64,000 nucleotides of DNA from JANQQC01 sp965262255 (GTDB lineage: Bacteria; Pseudomonadota; Alphaproteobacteria; Caulobacterales; Hyphomonadaceae), in assembly GCA_965262255.1 (NCBI GenBank), contig OZ253505.1, positions 1,178,001 to 1,242,000 of the forward strand, in the 5' to 3' direction. Under the pieces are notes generated by a model. That model had not been told where the DNA came from. It did not search any database and was given only the letters and a program-made list of their open reading frames with translations. Shown piece after piece: positions 35,301-50,300 of the stretch (its first letter is position 1; each line of letters begins with the position of its first letter). Position numbers and translations under genes: made by a program.

Positions 35301-38300
35301 CGCCTCTCCAGAACTTATGAAAGAAATTCTGGGCGTAACGCCCGGTTCAGTTACAGCATTTGCTTTGGTCAATGATCGTAGAAAACGGGTGAAATTTGTC
35401 GTCGATAAGACACTAATGGAGTATGAAATACTAAACTTCCACCCTTTAGACAATACCGCTACGACCGCCATTAGCAGGACAGACTTTACTCGGTTTATAG
35501 AAGCAACCGGACACTCCATTCAGATCGTTGATTTTGACCTTTTATCAACAGTTTAGTTACATCTCTCGAATTTCTAAGGTTGACCCTACTGAAGAATTAC
35601 GCAGAACATCTCGCAAGGCCACTTCAGCAACAGCCACGCAACCTTGTGTCGGACTAAAGTCGCTTTTGGCAAGGTGCAAAAAAATCGCACTTCCCTTACC
35701 TGCAACAATAGGCGACGAGTTGTAACCTAACTCTACTATGATGTTGTAAATACTATCCTCTCTCCATAAAATCTCGTGACTAGCCGAAAATGGAGTTAGA
35801 ATCAGTTGGTTGTAACTCTGATGCTCTGGATCGTCACACCATCCGTGATTGTGTTGAATAGGTATTGAGGGAAAGACAGACTCTGGCTTTTTGATTCGAT
35901 CGCTTCGCCAGAACACCCTCAACATAGGCCATACGCCAATCGGCGACGCACCGTCTCCTTCAATTTTGTCCTCAGCTCTAACACAGCCAGCTTTTCCGAG
36001 TACACACCGCACATCCAGGTTCGATCCGATCAATCGGCCATCCGAACTGGCTATAAACTGGGGAACGGTTTGGGCGGACATAGTCTCGGCTATTTCGTTA
36101 GGTCAAAATTAGTGTAATAGTTAGAGATTGTCTTGAACTCTCTCTGATCTAACCATGCTAAACCAAAAAACACTAATTTTTGTTAGCACTGAAGCTGTAT
36201 CTCGCACAGCTTTAGCTAATCAATTTCGTCGAACTGAGACGTTTGATGGATTCGAATTTGACGACATCAGTACTGCTATAAGCTACGTCCAGAAACACCG
36301 AACCAGTGCGATACTCATAGATGCAAACTTTCCAGAAGTCGAAACCTCCAAAATGTTCAAGCGGATCCTCTCTCAAAGCATTCAAACCCCAGTTGTTTTC
36401 TTAACGAATTCTTCGTCTCACCCCGCCAATGTAATTATTGATTCGTCGGACAAGGTCGCGTACTCAATAGCAACGAAGCCCTTGCGATTCGTTCATCTTT
36501 CGGCGCACGTAAAAACCGTAATTTCAAGATTCGAGCAAACAGAAGCGGCCTCTCTGCCTTTGGCACATTTCATTTTTCATCCCGCATTTAAAACACTAAC
36601 TGAATTAGACCAATCCACCATCCAACTCACAGACAAAGAAAGCGATATCCTTGAATTTCTTCTTCTTTCCAAAGACAATACCGCGACAAGAGAGCTTATG
36701 CTTGAGCACGTTTGGGGATATAGTCCTGAAGCAGATACGCATACGATTGATACACACGTCTACAAGCTTAGACAAAAAATGGAATCAGATCCCAATAATC
36801 CGAAACTCTTGGTCAGTTTTAACGGCGGTTTTCGACTAAACGCCTAACCAAAGGAACTATTCAAAAAATTTTTTCTGTTTATGCAACGTGTTAGTCGCGT
36901 GTCATCTCAATAAACACTTCCTCTAAATGCGGCTGTTCGGTCGCTAAATCGGCTATCCTAATACCTTCTGATCTTACACGTTCCAGAAGCCGTCCAATAC
37001 CAGTTTCCGATGTTCTGAACGTGATTTTAAGATCACCGCTTTCTTCAAGAGTCGCATCTAAATCGTTAAGCGACTCTGGGATAACTTGTAATTTATCTCT
37101 AGGCGTTATCACGAGAGTTTTGTGGTCTAACCGATGTAGCAATGTGTATTTAGGTTCAGCGGCAACTATTTTTCCATGATTTAAGATCGCTATCGTATCG
37201 CATAGGGCTTCCGCTTCTTCCAGATAATGTGTGGTCAAAATGATGGTGGTGCCAGTATCATGAAGTTCCTGAACGTACTCCCATAAAGACCGTCGAAGTT
37301 CCACATCGACTCCAGCCGTGGGTTCGTCAAGAATTAGAACCGGTGGATTATGAACAAGGGCCTTCGCGACCATCAAGCGGCGTTTCATACCTCCCGACAG
37401 TTGACGAACATAAGCGTCGGAGCGATCTGCTAAACCAACCGCTTCTAATATATCGTTTGTGCGCCGTTCAGCCTTAGGAACACCATAAAACCCCGCCATT
37501 AACTCCAACGCCTCTTTTGGCGTAAAAAACGGATCAATGGTTATCTCTTGATTTACGACTCCTATTGCGGCTCGGCTACTGCGCGGTTGTTCGTCAATAT
37601 CCATTCCCCAAATTCGAGCAACTCCAGCCGACTTAGTTACTAACCCAGCTAGAATGTTAATAAACGTCGATTTTCCCGCCCCGTTCGGGCCTAGTAACCC
37701 ATATATTGCGCCCGTCGGGATCTTTATATTGATGCTATCTAACGCTAACTTTGCAGGTTCTTTACCCGTAGCGGCGTACGTTTTACGAAGATTTTCAGCT
37801 TCAAGAGCAAATTCGGGGACAGTGGAACTCATAATGGCTCGATAAAAAGTTTGACAAAAATTCTATTCTCAAATGTATTCTCGAAATTATTGATTTCTGC
37901 TATAGGTCAACGATAATTTTGCCGACAAAATGTATGGTAAACTATTTTTTTTAAACTTGCCAAAAACCAAAACGACGGAAGAAAGACTTTCGATATGGAA
38001 TTAGCAACTGAAACACCGCCTCCCGAAACAACAGAAGTGTCTGAGAAACGCGTATCCTGTAATGGTGGTGACACTCTTGGGCATCCTTTAGTGTGGTTCC
38101 AAATTGGCGACGAAGGATACGTAGACTGCAGTTATTGTGATCGGCGATTTATCTTGAAAGAAGACCTGCGGAACTAGCATATTTCGATCGAATCCGAAGG
38201 TATAACGCGATTAGGATTCATTATATTTGTTGGATCAATCGCACGTTTTATAGACTGCATCAAGTGAGTGGCAACTCTCGGACGTAACTCCACAAGTTCG

Positions 38301-41300
38301 TCTCTTTTCATCCTCCCTACACCGTGTTCGGCCGAAATTGAACCTTCAAATGAAATCACTGTTTCGTGAACAGCTCGAGTCACCTCTGCTCTTGATTCCT
38401 CCAACTTAGATTGACTAGGCGGAAGAGGTTCACACACGGAGTAATGTAAATTGCCGTCGCCAACGTGCCCGAATACAACAATTTCGGCAGTGGGAACAAT
38501 GCGATTAACAGCCTGTTCTGCTTTTTCGATGAACGTGGCGATTTGTGACACCGGAACAGAAATATCGTGATTCACCGCTGTCCCGTAACCTCGTTTCGCC
38601 GGAGAAATGGACTCACGAATATTCCAGAACATTTGAGCTTGCGCCAAATTTTGGGCGACTAGGACATCTTTTGCTAAATTCTTTTCGAGCGCTATCTCCA
38701 GCGACGCGATTAGGCTTTCTTGCGCCTGACTTTCCTCCATCATCGATACTTCAATAAGTATTCTCCAAGGTAATGTTGAGGGATTTGGGTCTCTAAGACT
38801 AGGCACATGACCCAAAACCATGGAGACCGCTTTGGCTGGAATCATTTCGAAGCCCGTTACCGTGTCGCCTAAGTTCCCGCGGACTAACGACAGCATAGCA
38901 ACAATATCGTCCAATGAAGAACAGCTCACCCAAGCTGAAGCGGTGGAGACTCGTGGAAACAGTTTTAGATTTGCCGCTGTAATAATTCCCAATGTGCCTT
39001 CGGCACCAGCGAACAAATGTTTCAAATCATAACCGGTATTGTTTTTGCGAAGACCTGACAGGCCGTTCCAAATTTCGCCTGTCGGTAAGACCACCTCAAG
39101 TCCGAGTATAAGATCTCGCATCATGCCGTATCGAAGCACAGCGACTCCACCTGCATTAGTTGAGACAAGACCTCCAATCGTAGCCGTTCCTTGAGAGGCC
39201 AATGAAAGCGGAAAATAGCGATCCATTCTCTTGGCGGCTTCTTGCACATCAAAAAGCGTTACACCTGAATCGGAGATTAATGAATTGTTTAGTTCATCGG
39301 TTTCACGAATTCGATTCAACCGTCCTAACGACATGCAAAGGTCTCCGTGCGGGATCCCAGCATCAACTAACCCTGTATTACCGCCTTGAGGCGTTACGGG
39401 TATATGATTCTGAAAACATAATTTTACGAGTTCGGAAACCTCCTCTGTTGATGCCGGTTTTGCTATAAGTTGTGTGTGACCTTTGTAGTTTCCTCGCCAG
39501 GGAGTGGCGGCAAAGTCGAGATCAGATGGATCGACAGTCCATCCCGAACTTCCCAGCAAATCCTTAACAGATTGCACAAATGATTTCGGGAAATTTGGCG
39601 AATTTGTCATATTCACGGTATCATTATGTTTTGATAGTTGAGTACTACCTAATGTTTGTAACTCGTATTCAGTTTATTGTCGCGGAAGCTTGTATCCTTA
39701 GAGCGTGTAATCCGTTCTGAAACTCATCTTTCAAGACACTCTTAATTTTTCTATGAATTTCAACTCTACTATGGTTTGCAAATGATTTTGACACTACTCT
39801 TAAATAAAAATGAGTTTCGCCTTCAGGACGCGATCCTGCATGTCCCGAATGTTGCGAACTTTCGTCGTGAACTTCGAGAAGTTCCGGGTTAAATGCTGAA
39901 CTTATTAAGTTGGAGATTTTTTCTTTTCTGGTCATGTTGAGTTATCTTTCAGCTTGAAGTCTAGAAGGTTGTTATAGTTATGGAAACTACATCTGAGTTC
40001 CGCGTGAAGTTTAGTGACATTCGTGTCAAATCAAAGGGTCGAAATAGTTCAAATCCTTATGTGAACCGCAATGAGACTTGTCATCACGCTGGTTGTGACG
40101 AAATCGGGGAACATCCTGCCCCCAAGAAGGGAGGGAAAGGGCAGTTGTGGTTTTGCCAGAAACATGCTGCTCAATATAATCAAAACTATAATTCATTTGA
40201 TAAATCACGTAACAAAGGCCAAAGAGTAGAGGAACAAGGAAGCGAAGGTGTCGGTCGTCAACGACGATTTGGGGTTGGCGGATTCACCTCATCACTACAT
40301 ACACGGCAAGCTAACTCCGAGCGACAAACCCAAGCAGAACGGGAGGCCTCTATATTAGCAAAAATGCCAAAGCGTTCGGCTCAGCAAATGCGAGCATTAG
40401 ACGAGCTAGGGTTAGAGAGTGATGCCAACCCGGACGCAATTCGCGCCCGTTATGCCGATTATGTTCGAAAATTTCATCCCGATTCCAATGATGGTGATCG
40501 CTCCAGCGAACATAAATTAGCCCGCATTATAAGGGCCGGTAAAGTTCTAAAATCCGCTGGTCTTATGTAAATCAAATATTCTTTTCTTGACCAGAATATT
40601 TATCTACAACATGCAATGTTTGCCGACCGCCTCATTAAAGCAACTCGAAGATATGGACTCCTTTGTGTTGGAATAGACCCCCATCCACGGATGATTCCGG
40701 ATTTCTTTGGTGGTGATACTGCTGAAGGGATCATGGCTTGGGGAGAGGCCATCGTTGACATAGCATCAAGGAAAGTTGGCATCGTTAAGCCTCAGATTGC
40801 TCTTTTTGAGCGTCACGGCCCGGATGGTTTAAAGGCTTTTCAACGAATTTGTTCTACCGCGAAGGAAAGAGGACTATTGATTATCGCAGATGCAAAACGT
40901 GGCGACATTGTATCAACGGCGAAAGGCTATGCAGACGCTTTTCTATCGGCCAAGGCTCCGTATGAATGCGATGCTCTTACTATTAACCCCTATATGGGAA
41001 TTGACTCCCTTCAACCGTTTTTTGCAACAGCATTGGAGAATGACAAGGGAGTCGCCGTGTTGACGCGGACATCTAATCCGGGAGCGGAGGATTTTCAAAC
41101 AAAAAGAATTGACGGAGTTCCACTTTATTTGCGTGTGGTCGAAACGCTTGAATCCTACTCGTCTGATTTTGTCGGCAATTCAGGATGGTCGGGGCTTATG
41201 CTGGTCGTCGGAGCCACTGGAGTAAATGAAGGATTAGCGATCAGAGCTGTAGCACCTAAATCACTTTTCCTTGTGCCTGGCTTTGGAACTCAGAACGATA

Positions 41301-44300
41301 GAATTCAGGATGCTATAGGTACTTTCCAAAACGGCGAAGGAGGCATAATCAACGCGTCTCGTTCCGTGACTTTTTCTAAAGAGGCGCAAGTTGCCAAGAA
41401 TAGATTAGCGTGGGAAGATGCCGTGTCCAATGCGATTGATAAGGCTGTTAAAAGCATACAATTGGCGATTAAAGAAAATTCTGTGAGAAGAGATTAGTAT
41501 CAAACTGAAGCTTATTGACACTACCAATAGTTTCAGTAGGTGTTTAGTCCGGGGAACATGTGGAAAAATGCCAAACTATATTAACTCCTAGAGAGTGCGG
41601 AGATATTGTGTTTGAGAGAGCTAGTGACCCTCGCAAGAGCGGTGATAGGTCAAGAGATAAGAACCGTATACCTGTGACACGCAATCTGTCAATAAGTATA
41701 TAATTCGCAAAAACTTACCTCGCTAGGAATGACGAAGTAAACGTTTCCGCGATTTTTTAGGACCAAGTAAGGTTTATGTTGAAACTAAAGGGAATTATAT
41801 ACTTTTTGGCACGAAAACGTGAAAAAGAACACATACAAATAGGGCGCTTTCAGGCGATTCACTCCCATATTTGCGGAGTAACCGGGAGATTATACGAAAG
41901 TTTCTATGTTAGCCAACCACTCAAAAATTTGTGTACAACTCATCCACCACGATGCCTATCCATATTTGTGATCTTGAAGTTTCATTTTTCGCAACTTGAA
42001 TCTGTGCTTTGACTTGCTTTACGCACTAACTCATTCAATTGGTTTGACACCCCTTAGAATGGTTCATTACCAACGTTTGTCACTCAAGAGCAAACTCACA
42101 AATTTTCTTCAATATTGGGAACTCATTTCATTTTTTCAAATTTTTTCTTGAAAGATTTAACGAACCGTAGTATAAAAGAAGTCATCATATATCCTGAAAG
42201 GAGAAGTCTCATGAGACTTGAGGCTAATGACTCAGTTATCGAGTCTACGACTGTCATCACTCGAACATATACGCGCACCGCCAAACTTAGCAAGGGCGGA
42301 CACAAGAAAGTGCGTGATTTCATCGCGATGCAAGCGATTTTGTATAACAGTGCATTAGAAGAGAGAATAGACTGTTACAAAAAAACGGGTCGGTCTATCA
42401 GTTTCTATGATCAGTGTAAGTCACTAACGGAAATACGGGCTGATGATGCGGAGTACGGTAAGTACTCAGCACTCGTTATGCGTTCTTGTCTCAATCGTTT
42501 GGATAAGGCGTTCAAAAATTGCTTTAAGCGGGTCAAAGAGGGTGCAAGCAAAGTCGGTTTTCCGCGATTTAAGCCCCGTAGGCGAATGCGTTCGTTTGAT
42601 TGTCCGAAAGGGAGTTTTCAACTCAGGGAACGTAAGAAAGGGTGGACTGTCAACATCAAGGGGTTTGATCCGTTCTATGTCAACGATATTCCCCAGGGTG
42701 AAATAAAGTTGGTTCGTATAGTCGTAACGGAACGTCGTGTGAATGTTCAGTTTGTGGTCACGACGACAAATGAGGTTAAACCGTCTGATGCTTCAGTGAT
42801 TGGTATAGATATGGGCGTGAACAATTTAGTGGCTCTGTCGACTGGTGAAATTGTCAAAGGCCGGAAACGGGATCTAAAGCGACAAAAGAGACTTCAGAAG
42901 AAATTGAGGGTAGAAGTCAAGAAAGACAAGGGGAAGAAAACTCCGGAACACAGGAAGGGAAAAACGAGGGGAAGTGAATCCTATCTGAAAGCCCGAACTC
43001 GTTATGCCAAAGAATGTCAACGGGTTCGCGAAAGTGAACACGGCTATATCCATAGAGAGACGACGAGGATCGTTCGGTTATCTCCCAATCTCGCAATAGA
43101 AGATTTACAAATACAATACATGACCAAAAACCCTAAGGTTGCACGAAGTACATTAGAACAGAACTGGGGTAAGTTCGCAACTCTGCTTTCCTACAAGGCT
43201 GAAAGTGCCGGTGGTAAAGTTACGCGAGTGAATCCTAAAAACACGAGCCGGATGTGTTCTGGATGTGGCAAGATCAAAAAAGACTTGTCTCTTTCAGAAC
43301 GCGTTTACTCGTGTTCTAACTGCGGTATTCAAATCGATCGCGATGTGAATGCCGCCATCAATATCTCTCGCATTGCGAAGTCGGGCGGGAATCTTCCTGG
43401 AGAGTTCGGAGATATTGTGTTTGAGAGACCTAGTGACCCTCGAAAGAGGGGTGATAGGTCGAGAGCTCAGAACCGTATACCTGTGACACCCAACGTGTCA
43501 ATAAGTATATAATTCCCAAACTAAACGACACCATAACAACAATCCCTATCCAAAACCAATGATTCCAATTAAGCGCATTATAGGCACTGACAACCTTGTC
43601 GACGATCAGTTCTCGATTAGTTTCTGAGGGAGTTGGTTTTACAACCTCAAGAGAATCGCCCTTTACTTCAATTTTCATTTTCATGTTACGCTTCTTCCTT
43701 GATTCGATACTGATCTTGAACTGAAGTAACGTATTCCCTCCAAGATTTGATCAGTTTCTTCAGGTCATCCCCATATTTCACCTTAAAATCTTTATTAGAT
43801 TCTAAACCATCCACGACACGACTTAATACCACAGCCGTCTGCAGGCTTACGTTCAAGGTCTCCTCCAAAACTTTCAGAATTTCCTTTTCTGTTTCGTCAG
43901 TCATCACAAATCTCCAACATTTTGTGAAAGATTCCAATAAATTGGTTAGTGTATCCAAAAATTCTCATTATTTCTATTTATAATGCGTTTTTATTTTTAA
44001 CAAATTTTTAATATTTTCACTTTTGCGATCACCGGGTTACCAGATTGACCAATAATAACTAGAAGGTGACTGAAGATCGCTTTATCTATGCATAAATGCT
44101 TTGGAACTATTCGCGGAAAACATAGCCCATGCTTGCAAAGAAGGTAGTATAACAGGAGCATCATGCTTGATCAGTTCAAAAGAATGGTGAGGGTTTCAAC
44201 CTCCAAAACTGAGGCCGAAATCGTTGCTGACATAAGATCCTTTATACTGGAAGCTCCTTTACAGCTTCAAGAAGAAAACCTAGTCGTTGAACTTGAATCT

Positions 44301-47300
44301 CAAGTAGGTGCTCGTCAGAGAATCGATATTCAGGTTGGGTCTGCGGTCATTGAGGTGAAAAAGAACCTCGAATCGGACGTTGCACGTACGATTGCAGAGC
44401 AACAATTGTTTGGTTATGTCGATGCCCGAACAAAAGAAACGGGCTGTCGCTATGTCGGTTTGCTAACCAATGGTAAAAGTTGGAGTTGCTACCACGCAAT
44501 AGGAACATCTTTAACTTTTGTTTCAAAGATTTCTCTAGGAACAACAAATGACGAAGCTATACGCCTTTGTGAGTGGTTAGATGGCGTACTTGCGACATCG
44601 AAAGGCATTCCTGCTACTGCCGAAAACGTACAACGTATTCTCGGATTTGAGAGTCCTGCACATGAGCTAGATAGAGAAACAGTCCGCGTTCTGTACGACA
44701 GAAACAAAGAAAAACCTACAGTACTGATGAAACGTAGATTGTGGGCAAGACTTCTTACTTCTGCGTTAGGCTCCCAGTTCAAAGACGACGATGAGCTATT
44801 CATTGAACACACGCTTCTTGTGAATTCCGCTGAAATTATAGCCCACGCCGTACTAGGTTTAGAAATCAAAGAAGCTACTCCTGTTTCTTTGCTGACAGGT
44901 TCAGCATTTGATGAAAGTGGGGTGTTTGGAGTCGTTGATGCGGATTTCTTTGACTGGATTTTGGAAGTTGAAAATGGCGAGAATTTCGTTAGGACGCTTG
45001 CATCCAGATTAGACAGGTTTGACTGGAACACAGTAGACCAAGACATTCTAAAGGTTTTGTACGAAAGTGTTATCCCGCCGACAACTCGAAAGGCTCTTGG
45101 CGAATACTATACTCCAGATTGGCTTGCTCGTCGTATAGTTGACGAAACTATCGACGATCCTCTTAATCAAAGAATTCTTGATCCAGCCTGTGGGTCTGGA
45201 ACATTTCTTTTCTACGCTATCAAACGTTTTCTAAACCAAGCAAAGAAGGAAAAAATTTCATCCCGAAAGGCTCTCAAAGAGCTCACGACGAAAGTTAATG
45301 GCACAGATTTGCATCCTGTAGCAGTAACTTTAGCTCGAGTAACGTACGTACTCGCAATCGGACGGGAATGGTTAAATCAGAATCGGGGAGATATTCAAAT
45401 CCCTGTGTACTTAGGAGATTCGCTGCAGTGGCAAGAGCAGAATAACGAATTATTCAATGCCGACCTTGTCGTAATAAACACGGATGACAAACGGGAATTG
45501 CTGGAATCGCAACTTAAATTTCCAATTTCACTGTTAGAAGACGCGCAGAAATTTGACCGATTGGTGGTCGAATTAGCCGATTACGCGGCTGAAAAAAACA
45601 TTGGCACTGCTCCCGTATCATTGGAACGCATTTTCCAACGAACTGGCACACCAATGAAATTTATGCCAGTCATTAAAACTACTTTCGAAACGATGCGAAA
45701 ACTGCACAGGGAAGGACGAAATCACATCTGGGGTTACTACATACGAAACTTAGCTCGTCCGATGTGGTTGGCACGAGAGGCAAACCGAGTGGATGTCTTG
45801 GTCGGTAATCCTCCCTGGTTGGCATACAGGTTTATGTCGCCAAGAATGAAAAAAACATACCGGCAAATGTCAGAGTCCCGTAAGCTTTGGTTGGGAAAAA
45901 CGAGTGCCACACATCAAGATTTATCCTCTTTGTTTTTGGTAAGGTCTTGTGAATTATACCTGAGAAAAGGCGGAAAATTCGCCTTTGTTCTCCCGTGTGC
46001 GGCTTTAGACAGAAAATATTACCAAGGTTTAAGAAGTGGCGAGTATGGAGATGCTTCCGGTGGGTTGAGGCTTGCCTTCAGAGAACCTTGGGATCTTAGA
46101 CACGTTCAACCGGCAATATTTCCTAGGGCAAGTTGCGTGTTGTTTGGTTCTCAATCCAATCAGCCAAAGGCACTTCCAAACGATGTTGTGAAATGGTCAG
46201 GTAAAGCGAACAATCGTTCGTTGGGCGACGAAAATCTAGTTGTTACCAAGGAAAACTTGTATCCAATAGACGTAAGCAAAAGATCAGCTTACAGCCGAAC
46301 ATTCATGAATGGCGCAATCCTCTCACCGAGAGTATTGTTCCACGTTCAAGAGATGGAAGCCCCTGAAAAAATTGGATTCACGTCGGGACAAGTAAGGGTC
46401 ACGTCAGCCCGAGATCAGCGTGAAAAACCTCCTTGGTCGAATGTCCCCGATGTTGAAGGTATGATCGAATCGACATTTGTTAAACGTGTCGTCAATGGCA
46501 ATAATTTGTTTCCATTTCAGATAGCCGGTTATTCGAAAACAGTCTTACCTATAACTAAGCGAAAAGTATTGAAAACAGAGAGTGAGCGAAAAATGTATCC
46601 TCTACTTGAAGCGCGATGGTACCAAATAGAAAACACGTGGAAAAAGCAAGACACTTCTGGTTTGAGCTTAATCGAACAAATTGATTATCGAAATAAGCTC
46701 AGCAACCAGTTGCCCGTCACTGAAAGAAGGATAGTATACCCAGTGTCTGGTTCCAATTTGTGCGCTGCTAAATTGGAGGATTCCAGATGCTTAGTTCAAT
46801 CCGGTCTAAACTGGACTGGACTAACGACTGATGACGAAGCAGATTTTCTAATCGCCATACTTAATTCGACCAAAATGACAGAACTTGTGAAGCCTTACAT
46901 GGCATTTGGGCAATCTGAACGTCATTTTGGAAATGATATGTGGCAAGTCGGCGTACCGACTTTTGAGGAGACAGACCCCCTTCATATGGAAGTAGCTAAT
47001 TTGGGTCGAGAATTAGAAAAACGAGCTAAAGAGCACCCACCCGATCTCAGCAAGTATTTTGCAACTGAACGCACTCGGATTAGAAGCATTCTGGCAGAAA
47101 CTCCGGAAATGGAGCGACTGAACAAAATAGTAGAAAAACTAGTTGGATAAGTCCAAATCAAAGCAAAAATAAAGAATTCTATTGTTGGCCTGCTTCAAAT
47201 TTGACTATTATTCTATTGGCAGTTGTCACAAAATAGCGTAACATAGAGAACCGTTTAACTTGATGGAGTTGACCCATGCGAATCAAACATTGTGCTGTAT

Positions 47301-50300
47301 TGGCCGCGAGCATCGTTGCATTGCTTGTTACGGGCTGTGGAAACGACAGGTTAACCGCGAAGAGCGTTGATACTGATGCGATTATGGCGGCGCGTTCAAC
47401 GCCAGAAGTTTGGTTGACGCATGGTGGGACTTACGATGAACAACGACACTCTTTGCTCGATTCAATTAATGAAGATAATGTCGGGGAACTAGGGGTCGCT
47501 TGGACATACGATTTGCGCACCGGACGAGGGGTAGAATCCACTCCGATCGTCGTCGACGGTGTCATGTATGTGACATCAGCGTGGAGCGTTGTTCATGCAT
47601 TAGATGCCAAAACAGGCAAGGAACTATGGGTTTACGATCCTGAAGTTGATCGGGCGATCGGTAACAAGGCCTGTTGCGATGTTGTGAATAGAGGAGTTGC
47701 GGTCTACAAAGGTAAAATCTATCTCGGAGTAATAGATGGACGATTAGAAGCCCTTAATGCTAGGAACGGTAAAGTAATTTGGTCTACCGTAACGGTCGAT
47801 CAGACTAAACCATATACCGTTACTGGAGCGCCGAGGGTAGTAAAGGACAAAGTGTTGATAGGAAACGGCGGAGCAGAATTGGGAGTTCGCGGGTATATTT
47901 CAGCATACGATGCCGAGACCGGAGAAAAAGTCTGGCGTTTCTATACTGTTCCTAATCCAGAGAAGAAGGCAGACAACGAGGCATCTGATTCAGTTTACGC
48001 CAGTTTAGCCAACGATACATGGGGAGATAACGGAGCATGGGTAACTGATGGCGGCGGTGGCACAGTCTGGGATTCTATCGTTTATGATGAGGTTTATGAC
48101 CGTGTGATTTTCGGAGTGGGAAATGGTTCGCCTTGGAATCAAATAGTTCGGGATCCCACTAGTTATTATGACGAATTTAAGGACAATCTATTCTTGTCCT
48201 CAATCGTGGCAGTAGATGCAGAAACAGGAGAATATGCGTGGCATTTCCAGACAACGCCTGGTGACAATTGGGATTACACTGCGACTCAGACAATTATACT
48301 AGCTGATTTACCTCTTGGAGATAATGGCGCAAGTCGGCGAGTGGCAATGCAAGCGCCAAAAAACGGTTTCTTCTACGTTATTGATGCCGAGAATGGCGAG
48401 TATATTTCGGGTAAAGACTTTGTACAGATCACTTGGGCCAAGGGGCTTGACGAAGATGGTCGGCCAATCGAGTCTCCGAACGCACGATATACAAACACCC
48501 CAATTATGACGATCCCAGGTCCGCTAGGAGCTCATAACTGGCATCCGATGGCATTCAATCCTGTACACAATCTAGCTTACATTCCGGCACAGCAAATCCC
48601 ACAAGCTTATGCCAACGATCCTAGGTACACCGACGGCAAAATGTTCTGGAATACAGGCGCAGATTTTTCTGCGGGGGCAATTACTGACGTAACTGAAGGG
48701 GTAATAAATTTCGTTCGGTCGGGAATTAACGGTCGGCTAGTCGCTTGGGATCCTGTCACTCAGACTGAACGTTGGGGGGTAGATCATGAGAATGCATGGA
48801 ACGGAGGCATACTTTCCACTCAAGGGAATCTGGTTTTTCAAGGCAAGCTTGGCGGCGAGTTTGTCGCCTATCGAGCAGATACAGGGGAGAAACTCTGGGA
48901 ATATAATGTCCAATCTGGAGCAGCTTCGGGACCTGGCACTTATTCAATTAACGGTGAGCAGTACGTTACAATTACGACGGGTTGGGGAACTGCTTTTGCC
49001 CTCGCGGCTGGGTTAGCATTTGAAGAGTCTGTTCCTCCATCGGTCGGAAAAGTTGTAACATTCAAACTAGGCGGGAAAGAGAAGATCAAGGCTCCTGACT
49101 TGCCAATGATAGATAAGACACCCAAGGCAGGAAGATTTGGAACGAGCGATGATATCGAGAACGGTTTAGTTCATTACGCTCGAAACTGCGCAGTTTGCCA
49201 TGGATTACTTGCTGTGAGTTCAGGGGTTTTGCCCGATCTGCGCTGGTCAGATATTTCAGGGAATTCTGACGCTTGGAACGCAGTCCTATTGGAGGGCAAC
49301 CTGCGAGACAATGGCATGGTCGCTTTTGACTTCCTTACGAGAGAAGATTCGGAAGCTATTCGGGCGTATGTCGTTGATCAAGCTCATCGCGCTTCGTCTC
49401 CAGAGTAACGATGTCAGTAGATTGAAGTAAGTGTACCATACCTGTAACAGGTATCGCGGCAATAATTCATCGCCCTGGGTATTTTGAACGATACTTGGAA
49501 AAGTACGGAAAGCAAGCCTAGCATATCGAAAAAGCAGCTTTCGTTATACTAGAGAAAAAGTCTTTCAAGTAGACACTCTCTCTGTTTTTTAAACTTTCAT
49601 TATATTCTTCTCAACAAGCGGTGCAGGCTTTGTGATCTCCTAAACAGAAAATGAAACGAGTCTAACAATTCTCTGTTTATTCTGTGAAATTCCCCGACAT
49701 TCTGCAAGTGTCTACTAGATAGGCCTTTGCTCTAATTGAACGTTCAGCAAAATATGCAGTTAGCCGTGGACGTAGGTTGCGTATCTTCTTTGAACAAAAT
49801 GGCAAACACGAAGATCAAAGGATTCTTGATTATATGGATGACCTTAAATCAAGTGGGACGCCCTTCGATATTGATAGCTCCTCTACTTATGGTCGGTTAT
49901 AATCTTCCGACTTCCAAAATACAGTGTTAGGATACCCGCAACGAGGAACGAAATCGTCAGTCCTACTCCAAATTGCTGACCTATATTTGTATCCCATGGC
50001 TAAAGGAGGATACCAGACATCATATCCGCCATATGCCAAGTTGATGAAAGCAGGAAAACTTATTGATGCCCAGCTTCGACCAAATGAGAAAGACTCTCTG
50101 GGCATCAAATACAGTTGCTTTGATTTTAAAAAAAGAGAGGCTTAGTTCCCTAAGCCCTCTCATTCCGGACGGCACTTGCCGACCCCGGGGAGTAATACCC
50201 TATACATAGCTTATATCATATTTTTTTAACAAAAAGTCAAACTAAAGTACAATTTATGTACTAGAAAATTGGACGGCGTATGACTCGAAGCAACTTGGTT